Shown here in pieces: positions 1-5,180 of a DNA stretch of 7,867 nucleotides (position 1 is the stretch's first letter; each line of letters starts with the position of its first letter). The translations under genes and the position numbers were made by a program. A model generated the notes under the pieces. The model worked only from the letters and a program-made list of their open reading frames with translations. It ran no database searches and had not been told where the DNA came from. The stretch covers positions 1-7,867 of the forward strand of contig PMJT01000171.1 of NCBI GenBank assembly GCA_003158495.1, read 5' to 3'. The stretch is from Chloroflexota bacterium (GTDB lineage Bacteria; Chloroflexota; Limnocylindria; Limnocylindrales; CSP1-4).

Positions 1-1139
1 GTGGCCAGGATGTCGGCCGGGTCGCCCGAGAGCGCAGCCCAGCGGAACGGCCCCTTGCCCTCGCAGAAGAGCGGTCTGATGAATGCGGGCACGAAGCCGG
101 GGAAGTCGAACGCGTTCGCCACTCCGGCGGTCTGTGCCTGGGCGCGGATGTTGTTGCCGTAGTCGAAGGTCACGGATCCGGCCCTCTGGAGCGCCAGCAT
201 CGCCCGAACATGCTCGGCCATCGAGGCCATCGAGCGGCGAACGTACTCGACGGAATCGCGGCCTCGGAGCTCGGCGGCCTGCTCGATGGATAGACCGACC
301 GGTACGTAGCCGTTGAGGGCGTCGTGGGCAGACGTCTGGTCGGTTACGACGTCGAAATCCTCGCCCCGACGGACCAGTTCTGGCTCGATGTCGGCCGCGT
401 TGCCGACAAGCGCAATCGACTCTGCCCGACCGGCGGAGGCGGCTGCCCGTGCCCATTCGAGAGCCTCATCGAGCGAGTAAGTCAGCCTGTCTACATAGCC
501 GATGTCGCGGCGTCGTTTCGCCCGCGCTTCGTCCACTTCGACGACGAGGGCCACTCCCTCGTTCATCGTCACCGCCAGAGGCTGGGCTCCGCCCATCCCG
601 CCCAGCCCGGCAGTGAGGGTTACTCGGCCGCGCAGAGTGCCATCGAAATTCTGGCGGGCCAGCTCGGCGAACGTCTCGTACGTGCCCTGGAGGATGCCCT
701 GAGTCCCGATGTAGATCCACGAACCGGCGGTCATCTGGCCGTACATCGTCAGCCCGGCCCGCTCGAGCTCGCGGAAGGTATCCCAGTTCGCCCACTTGCC
801 GACCAGGTTGGAGTTGGCGATCAGGACCCGCGGCGCCCATTCGTGGGTGCGAAAGACGCCGACCGGCTTGCCCGACTGGATCAGCAGGGTCTCGTCGTTC
901 TCGAGGGCGCGGAGCTCACGGACGATAGCGTCGAAAGCGTCCCAGCTTCTCGCCGCCCGGCCGGTGCCGCCGTAGACGACGAGGTCGTCCGGCCGCTCGG
1001 CCACCTCCGGGTCCAGGTTGTTCATCAGCATCCGCAGCGCGGCTTCCTGCGCCCAACCCTTGCAGGTGCGCACCGACCCTCGCGGGGCGCGGACCGGACG
1101 CGGACCGGCGTGCGGTTTGGAGCCCGTTTCGATAGCCAC
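1..1139 (-). CDS. hutU: Urocanate hydratase (urocanase), C-terminus beyond window
   Basis: Second enzyme of histidine degradation. This cytoplasmic NAD+-dependent enzyme hydrates urocanate to 4-imidazolone-5-propionate. The reading frame is open for 379 codons to the left edge, about two-thirds of the usual 550-560 residues. Conserved family blocks appear in order: RAPRG (residues 17-21), a CKGWxQEAALRMLMNNLDPEV block, YGGTGRAARSW from residue 56, the NAD-binding GLGGMGGAQP (178-187), TDQTSAHD (266-273), and a PGFVPAFIRPLFC block ending at Cys359. The PROSITE active-site motif FQGLPxRICW lies past the edge, so catalytic competence cannot be judged. The GTG at 1139 was chosen because GGAGG sits 6 nt upstream and this start gives a normal short N-terminus. 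An in-frame ATG at 1238 would add 33 poorly conserved residues without a good ribosome binding site. It lies downstream of, and in the same direction as, the lipoprotein gene. Confidence 0.96.
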   Translation of the reverse strand, partial: MAIETGSKPHAGPRPVRAPRGSVRTCKGWAQEAALRMLMNNLDPEVAERPDDLVVYGGTGRAARSWDAFDAIVRELRALENDETLLIQSGKPVGVFRTHEWAPRVLIANSNLVGKWANWDTFRELERAGLTMYGQMTAGSWIYIGTQGILQGTYETFAELARQNFDGTLRGRVTLTAGLGGMGGAQPLAVTMNEGVALVVEVDEARAKRRRDIGYVDRLTYSLDEALEWARAAASAGRAESIALVGNAADIEPELVRRGEDFDVVTDQTSAHDALNGYVPVGLSIEQAAELRGRDSVEYVRRSMASMAEHVRAMLALQRAGSVTFDYGNNIRAQAQTAGVANAFDFPGFVPAFIRPLFCEGKGPFRWAALSGDPADILA

Positions 1140-1145
1140 CGCAAG

Positions 1146-1150
1146 CCTCC
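1146..1150 (-). promoter_or_regulatory. Shine-Dalgarno of hutU
   Basis: GGAGG on the minus strand, 6 nt before the GTG at 1139. It is the strongest ribosome binding site seen in the window and decides the hutU start against the in-frame ATG at 1238. Confidence 0.75.
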
Positions 1151-1157
1151 GGACGAA

Positions 1158-1197
1158 CCCGGGACCCTTCCCGGGATGTGGCTCGGGACGCTCCCGA
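1158..1197 (-). promoter_or_regulatory. Two adjacent hairpins in the hutU leader
   Basis: The 116-bp gap between the lipoprotein stop and the hutU GTG holds two perfect inverted repeats. The first has TCGGGA at 1183-1188 paired with TCCCGA at 1192-1197, around a 3-nt loop. The second has CCCGGG at 1158-1163 and 1170-1175, around a 6-nt loop. On the transcribed strand they come one after the other, shortly before the GGAGG of hutU. No T-run follows, so a classical intrinsic terminator is not supported. They could be an attenuator, an RNA-processing site, or a by-product of GC-rich sequence. If translation began at 1238 they would be coding. Confidence 0.4.
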
Positions 1198-1255
1198 ACG
1201 CTGACCTCCAGTTTGCGCCCGATGGCGCCCGCCGTCATGGCCTGCGCCGGCGGCC

Positions 1256-1891
1256 CTAGTTGAGCTGGTTGATCAGCATCCGTCCGAGATCCTTGGGACC
1301 CAGGTCGTACATCGAAAGGAGAAGGCCATCGCCGAGGATGAGCGTATAGACGATCGGACCGCCGGTGCAGGTGGAGACGTCGACGACCCAGGTGTTGATC
1401 GTGGGCTGGCTCGAACCCGACACGCCGCTTGCCTGCGAGCACGCTCCGGTCGCGTACTGGTCGACCCAGGCCGTGTATACGTCGGGAGTCTGCGACTCCG
1501 GCCGCTCGTGGCCGATGACGAGCTGGAGCCAGTTGTCGTCGCCGAGCCCGCCGATCGAGGCCGAGGCGTATCTGTCGAATGTCCTGGCCAGGTCCGCGTC
1601 GTCTAGGGCGGCCAGCTCCGAGTCGGTGTTCTCGACCAGCGGGTACGCGCCGACGTTTGCGGGCAGGCGGCCGAGCAGGCTCGGGTCGATGTGGAGCCCG
1701 TACTGGCCCGTCGTGCCGCTGGGCCAGGCCGACGGCCCGAACGGGATCTGTGTCTCGTTCGGGGTATTGGTGGGGCCGGAGTTGCCGCATGCGGCGCCGG
1801 CGAAACTGATCGCCGCGAGCAGGGCAGCGGCGAGGATCAGGACAGGCGGCCGGACACCGGAAGAGCGACGCCCGGCGTAGGCTCGGGTCAT
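1256..1891 (-). CDS. Putative secreted lipoprotein, function unknown
   Basis: A 211-residue protein I cannot assign to a named family. It begins with a basic n-region (MTRAYAGRRSSGVRPP), then a hydrophobic stretch (VLILAAALLAAISFAGAA), then Cys35 followed by GNSGPTN. This has the shape of a type II signal peptide, although position -3 of the lipobox is Gly rather than the usual Leu. A Ser/Thr/Pro/Asn-rich linker (about 36-63) precedes a globular domain. That domain has a WLQLVIGHE segment (121-129) and two cysteines, 151 and 175, that could form a disulfide outside the membrane. The start lies 10 bp after the GNAT stop, and the weak GAGAG ribosome binding site overlaps that stop, suggesting translational coupling. 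It is probably anchored to the outer face of the cytoplasmic membrane. A substrate-binding or signalling role cannot be claimed from the sequence. Confidence 0.8.
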   Translation of the reverse strand: MTRAYAGRRSSGVRPPVLILAAALLAAISFAGAACGNSGPTNTPNETQIPFGPSAWPSGTTGQYGLHIDPSLLGRLPANVGAYPLVENTDSELAALDDADLARTFDRYASASIGGLGDDNWLQLVIGHERPESQTPDVYTAWVDQYATGACSQASGVSGSSQPTINTWVVDVSTCTGGPIVYTLILGDGLLLSMYDLGPKDLGRMLINQLN

Positions 1892-1901
1892 GGAGCCACT
1901 C

Positions 1902-2708
1902 TCAAAGCTCGCGCCGCATGACAGGGTATTGATCGTCGTCGACGGCGAGCAGAAACCCGGCCCGGAGCCAGAACTCGGGCCTTGCGGCGGGCGTGGAGTT
2001 CTCGCGCGCCCGTGCCTCCGGGTAGACCTCGATCGCGGCGAAGCCACGGCCGGCCAGGTCGTCGCAGACCTCGGCGACGAGCCGGAGCGCGCGGCCTCCG
2101 CGTCGGGCCTCGGGCGTGGTTGCGACGCAAGTGATGACGGCGGGGAGAGGCGCCTGCGGCAGTTCCGTGTATAAGTCCCGCAGGCGAAGGGCGCGAGGGT
2201 ACGCCGATAGCGGCCCGAACTGGCAGTAGCCCGCGGCCACGCCGTCGAGGAGCAGCACCTTGGCATAGCTGCCGAAGACGCCCAGGCCGCGGCCGAGAAG
2301 CTGCAACTTGCGCGGTGCCTCGGCGGCGATGGTGGGACGGGTCCGAGGCTCCGGAGCGAAGGGGTTCTCGGCCGCAGAGCCGGACAGGTCCTCGAGGAAC
2401 GGGTTGCGGGCCGGTCCACTGGAGGCAGGAGCAAAGGGGTTGGTCGAAGCCTTCGGGGCCGGCAGGAAGGGGTTCACGTCCGTTTTCGGAGCCGGGGCGA
2501 ACGGATTGACCGGCGCGTGGGCGGCGCTCGACCGGTCGCCCAGGCCCGCCGCGCCTGCCGGAAGCCAGCCCGGCCGGCTCGTCTTCGAGCCTTTCTGGGC
2601 ATCTTCCCAGTAGTCGCAGGTTCGGTGGTCGAAGGACGGATCCGCGCAGGGCGGAATAAGCTCGAAGCGAGCCTCGTCCGTTATGTCAACGATCTCGACG
2701 CGTGTCAT
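1902..2708 (-). CDS. GNAT-fold N-acetyltransferase-like protein with NPF-repeat linker
   Basis: A 268-residue protein in three parts. Residues 1-50 hold a Cys-containing N-terminal block (IPPCADPSFDHRTCDYWED, 18-36). This resembles a short CxYWE-type region that I associate, from memory, with some GNAT proteins of GC-rich bacteria. Residues 66-121 are a Pro/Ala-rich linker with five NPF motifs. Residues from about 145 form a GNAT-like domain: strands VLLLDGVAAGYCQFG (151-165) and LPAVITCVATTP (188-199), then ARRGGRALRLV (201-211), which fits the Q/RxxGxG/A acetyl-CoA loop, then IEVYPE and FWLRAGFLLAVDD. GNAT enzymes move the acetyl group of acetyl-CoA to an amine; the acceptor here is unknown. 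The ATG at 2708 was chosen because conserved sequence begins there and TACAGT lies 8 nt upstream. In-frame sequence extends further 5' but would overlap the divergent MFS gene. It appears to head a unit with the lipoprotein and possibly hutU. Confidence 0.85.
   Translation of the reverse strand: MTRVEIVDITDEARFELIPPCADPSFDHRTCDYWEDAQKGSKTSRPGWLPAGAAGLGDRSSAAHAPVNPFAPAPKTDVNPFLPAPKASTNPFAPASSGPARNPFLEDLSGSAAENPFAPEPRTRPTIAAEAPRKLQLLGRGLGVFGSYAKVLLLDGVAAGYCQFGPLSAYPRALRLRDLYTELPQAPLPAVITCVATTPEARRGGRALRLVAEVCDDLAGRGFAAIEVYPEARARENSTPAARPEFWLRAGFLLAVDDDQYPVMRREL
2346..2507 (-). repeat. Five NPF-type peptide repeats inside the GNAT gene
   Basis: The coding sequence for residues 68-121 carries NPFAPAP, NPFLPAP, NPFAPAS, NPFLEDL and NPFAPEP. 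The motifs start at residues 68, 79, 90, 102 and 115, so the period is 11, 11, 12 then 13 residues. The first three copies share the pattern NPFxPAx followed by four variable residues. The DNA copies have diverged at synonymous positions, which points to an old, retained repeat. The repeats sit between the N-terminal block and the acetyltransferase-like domain and look like an extended, flexible linker. Confidence 0.85.
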
Positions 2709-2716
2709 TGGCACGA

Positions 2717-2722
2717 ACTGTA
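2717..2722 (-). promoter_or_regulatory. Candidate -10 element of the GNAT gene (leaderless type)
   Basis: TACAGT on the minus strand fits TANNNT and ends 8 nt before the ATG at 2708. No Shine-Dalgarno is seen there, so transcription may begin at or next to the start codon. No convincing -35 box was found. Confidence 0.45.
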
Positions 2723-2776
2723 CGTCAACGGGGCCATCGGCCGCCTCGGCCGCCTCCGCCGGCACCGGGCCGCCGC

Positions 2777-2782
2777 TAGACT
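2777..2782 (+). promoter_or_regulatory. Candidate -10 element of the MFS gene (leaderless type)
   Basis: TAGACT fits TANNNT and ends 7 nt before the ATG at 2790. The intervening bases contain no ribosome binding site. Together with the opposing element at 2717-2722, it makes the 81-bp gap 2709-2789 a compact divergent promoter region. Confidence 0.5.
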
Positions 2783-2789
2783 CACGGTT

Positions 2790-4115
2790 ATGTCTTCCAA
2801 GCCCGCGACTACGGCATCGACTGGCGGTCCGCGCTGGCGGCGTGCGCTCACGCGCGGCATCACCCGGAACGTCGTTGCCCTCGGGCTGGTGAGCCTGTTC
2901 ACGGACATCTCGAGCGAGATGCTCGTCTACCTGATCCCTCTCTATCTCGCCAACGTGCTGCTGGCGCCCGCGGCGATCATCGGCGGCATCGAGGGCGTAG
3001 CCGAGAGCACGGCGTCGATCCTGAAGCTGATCAGCGGCGCCCTCTCCGATCGCATGTCGCGACGGCGGCTGCTCGTGGGCATCGGCTACGGGACGTCGGT
3101 TGTCGCCAAGGCGCTCTACCTGGGCGCCACAGTCTGGCCCGTGGTGCTGGTCGGGCGAGTGGGCGACCGGCTCGGCAAGGGGATCCGGACCTCGCCGCGC
3201 GACGCTCTGATCGCCGACTCCACCGCGCCCGAAAACCGGGGAGTGGCCTATGGGCTGCACCGTGCCATGGACACAACGGGTGCCTTCGCCGGGGTCCTGG
3301 TCGCGGCCGCGGTCATCTGGATCACCGAGGGCGATGCCACTCGTCTCACGGCCGACACGTTCCGTATCCTGGTGCTGCTGGCACTGATCCCCGGCGTCCT
3401 CGCGATCGCGACGATCGTCGTCGGTGTCCGGGACGTGCCCAGGCCCGCAAAGGATCCGGGGGCCGCGAAGGATTCGGGCGCCGGGCAGGCCGCCGGCCCG
3501 GCCACGCTGGTTCAGGCCGGTGTCGTCCGCCGCACGATCGGCACAGTCTCGGACTGGCGCCGCCTGCCGCGCCCCTTCTGGCTCTTCATGCTTGCCAACG
3601 CGCTGTTCACGCTCGGCAACTCGAGCGACGCGTTCCTGGCGCTGCGTTCGCAGAACCTGGGGCTGACGCTCCTGGCGCTGCTGCTGACCATCGTCGCGTT
3701 CAACGCCACCAACGCGATCGTGGCCTGGCCGGCCGGCGCGCTCTCCGACCGGATCGGGCGACGCGGGCTGATCGCCTTTGCATGGCTCGTTTACGCGATC
3801 TGCTACGCAGGATTTGCTCTTGCGACCGGTGCGGTCTGGGTAGTCCCGCTCTGGATCGCGTACGGAACCTACTACGCGCTGAGCGAGGGCGTCGGCAAGG
3901 CCCTCGTGGCGGACTTCGCCCCGAAGGACCTGCGCGCCACGGCCTTCGGGATCCTCAACGCCACCCAGGGGCTCATGGTTCTGCCGGCATCGGTGATTGC
4001 GGGCCTGCTATGGAGCCTGATCGCCCCGCCGGCCGCCTTCTGGTTCGGTTCGGCCTGCGCCGGCGCAGCGGTGATACTGCTGCTGGCGACCGTTCGGCCG
4101 GGCCCCCGCGCCTAG
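2790..4115 (+). CDS. Major facilitator superfamily transporter
   Basis: A 441-residue integral membrane protein with the length and pattern of a 12-helix MFS carrier. The two MFS halves each show the cytoplasmic loop motif GxLSDRxxRR: SGALSDRMSRRR (82-93) and AGALSDRIGRRG (315-326). The N-terminal half also has FTDISSEM (37-44) and DRLGKGIRTSPRDALIAD (126-143). These blocks mark an MFS subgroup that is usually left without a substrate in annotations. A hydrophilic central loop (about 214-262) contains a small KDPGAAKDSGAG duplication. The ATG at 2790 was chosen because the preceding in-frame sequence is antisense to the GNAT coding region and because TAGACT sits 7 nt upstream. It is transcribed away from the GNAT gene. 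Export or uptake of a small solute is expected. A link to histidine or urocanate is possible only by neighbourhood. Confidence 0.92.
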   Translation: MSSKPATTASTGGPRWRRALTRGITRNVVALGLVSLFTDISSEMLVYLIPLYLANVLLAPAAIIGGIEGVAESTASILKLISGALSDRMSRRRLLVGIGYGTSVVAKALYLGATVWPVVLVGRVGDRLGKGIRTSPRDALIADSTAPENRGVAYGLHRAMDTTGAFAGVLVAAAVIWITEGDATRLTADTFRILVLLALIPGVLAIATIVVGVRDVPRPAKDPGAAKDSGAGQAAGPATLVQAGVVRRTIGTVSDWRRLPRPFWLFMLANALFTLGNSSDAFLALRSQNLGLTLLALLLTIVAFNATNAIVAWPAGALSDRIGRRGLIAFAWLVYAICYAGFALATGAVWVVPLWIAYGTYYALSEGVGKALVADFAPKDLRATAFGILNATQGLMVLPASVIAGLLWSLIAPPAAFWFGSACAGAAVILLLATVRPGPRA

Positions 4116-4335
4116 GGACCTCGTCGTCGTCGATCTAGCAGGTCCTTCCCGCGTGGCGGAACGCCTACTACTCCTTATGGAGGACCGCGTTCCCTCTAGT
4201 GCGACCCGGCGGTTCCCCGATGTGTGAAGCGTTAACGTGACCGTGCGCCACCCAGCCGATGGGGATTTGGTTGGACGGAGTCCCGTCAACTAGACACGCC
4301 GCGGCCCGGGGAAGGCCATCGTTTCGAAGAGGTGA
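4116..4335 (+). other. Intergenic spacer with inverted repeats
   Basis: This 220-bp region between the MFS and HEAT genes contains no convincing ORF. GGGACCT (4115-4121) pairs with AGGTCCT (4140-4146), with one G-T wobble, around an 18-nt loop just after the MFS stop. GGAACGC (4158-4164) pairs perfectly with GCGTTCC (4187-4193), with a nested CTCC/GGAG hairpin inside. GACGG (4274-4278) pairs with CCGTC (4283-4287), extended by GTT/AAC with one bulged base. No T-tract follows any of them. An 8-bp palindrome, CGTTAACG, lies at 4230-4237. Confidence 0.6.
4158..4193 (+). terminator. Possible terminator-like nested stem-loop after the MFS gene
   Basis: A 7-bp perfect outer stem (4158-4164 with 4187-4193) encloses a 4-bp CTCC/GGAG inner hairpin with a TTAT loop. 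It lies 43 nt past the MFS stop. The missing U-tract makes Rho-independent termination uncertain. A structured leader or an operator is also possible. Confidence 0.3.
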
Positions 4336-5145
4336 ATGATGCGGCCGCTCGACGTGCTCATCGAAGCCGCCCTCGGCACATACGATGAGGATTGTCGCTG
4401 GGAGCTGATCGGCGGCATCCTCCGCGAGTGCTCCGATGATGTGCTCGTCGAGGCGTGCGACCTGCTGGCGGGCAGCCTGGACCGCGAACGGACGCTCGGC
4501 GCAGACATCCTCGGCCGCTTGGTAGGCGTCGAACCCAACAGCCGGTCCGCCGTCCAGGCCACGGTCATGGCCGCGGTCGCGGTTGAGGAGTCGCCCGGGC
4601 CGCTGGCCTCGATCGTGGCCGCGCTCGGCCACATCGGCGATCCCGGGTCGCTCGGCCTGATCTTCCGGCACGCGGCCGACCCGAGCGCCCAGGTCAGACT
4701 GGCCGTCGCGTTTGCCGTGGCCACGATCAGCCCCCAGCCGCTCGCGCCCGAGGCGCGGACGACGTTGATCGGGCTGTCGCACGACAAGGATCCCGAGGTC
4801 CGGGACTGGGCCACGTTCGGGCTCGGAACGCTTTCCGACGCCGACGGCCCAGACGTCCGCGCCGCCCTCTTGGCCCGTGCCGAGGACGTCCACCACGAAG
4901 CGCGAGCCGAGGCTCTCTTCGGGCTGGCGGTCCGGCACGATCCCCGCGCGGTGCCGCACCTGATCAGGGCGCTGCAGTCGCCACTGGTCGGCGGGCTCGA
5001 GGTGGACGCAGCCGCTGCCGCCGCCGATCCGCGGTTGCTGCCGGCACTGTGGGCCCTTCGGAACGCGGGCGTCGCCGACGAGGTCCGGCTCCGCCGCGCC
5101 ATCGATCGCTGCTCAGGACGAGACCGGCCGGCGCTCGTCTCCTAG
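4336..5145 (+). CDS. HEAT-repeat domain protein, function unknown
   Basis: A 269-residue soluble, helix-rich protein with no signal peptide or membrane segment. It shows the paired-helix spacing of HEAT/PBS-lyase-type repeats. Examples are LASIVAALGHIGDPGSLGLI (90-109), DPSAQVRLAVAFAVATIS (115-132), DKDPEVRDWATFGLGTL (150-166), and the segment from HHEARAEALFGLAVRHDPRA (186-205) to VPHLIRALQ. The Asp-Pro-x-x-x-Val-Arg turn recurs, as is usual in this superfamily. Such solenoids act as protein-binding scaffolds or as lyase-type subunits for tetrapyrroles; nothing here selects a partner. Two adjacent ATGs (4336 and 4339) compete. GAGG at 4329-4332 gives 3-nt spacing to the first and 6-nt to the second, so 4339 may be the real start. 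A TGA directly precedes 4336 in frame. It converges on hutH with a 35-bp gap. Confidence 0.82.
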   Translation: MMRPLDVLIEAALGTYDEDCRWELIGGILRECSDDVLVEACDLLAGSLDRERTLGADILGRLVGVEPNSRSAVQATVMAAVAVEESPGPLASIVAALGHIGDPGSLGLIFRHAADPSAQVRLAVAFAVATISPQPLAPEARTTLIGLSHDKDPEVRDWATFGLGTLSDADGPDVRAALLARAEDVHHEARAEALFGLAVRHDPRAVPHLIRALQSPLVGGLEVDAAAAAADPRLLPALWALRNAGVADEVRLRRAIDRCSGRDRPALVS

Positions 5146-5161
5146 ACCTCGTCTCCTAGAC
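5134..5161 (+). repeat. Perfect 14-bp tandem duplication over the HEAT gene stop codon
   Basis: CTCGTCTCCTAGAC occurs twice head-to-tail, at 5134-5147 and 5148-5161. The first copy encodes the last residues and the TAG stop of the HEAT gene; the second falls in the convergent gap. The identity of the copies suggests a recent slippage duplication. Confidence 0.9.
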
Positions 5162-5166
5162 GTGGG

Positions 5167-5178
5167 GCGGCGCGCCGC
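5167..5178. terminator. 12-bp palindrome in the convergent HEAT/hutH gap
   Basis: GCGGCGCGCCGC is a perfect palindrome just after the hutH stop and 21 bp past the HEAT stop. It can form a 4-bp stem with a CGCG loop on either strand. It is the best-placed candidate for a shared transcription end, but it is short and lacks flanking T-runs. Confidence 0.3.
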
Positions 5179-5180
5179 GG

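Noticed and set aside
324..1259. Long plus-strand open frame (311 codons) opposite hutU
   Set aside because: It is antisense to unmistakable urocanase sequence; its translation is a high-GC shadow with no domain pattern.
2517..2789. In-frame 91-codon upstream extension of the MFS protein
   Set aside because: It is antisense to the GNAT coding region and has no transporter-like sequence; the start at 2790 is better placed after TAGACT.
2709..3260. In-frame 5' extension of the GNAT gene to 3260
   Set aside because: It would be antisense to the conserved MFS coding sequence, and the recognisable protein begins at the ATG at 2708.
4168..5102. Two long minus-strand open frames opposite the HEAT gene
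   Set aside because: Recognisable HEAT repeats lie on the plus strand with a ribosome binding site. The antisense translations show no repeat or fold signal.
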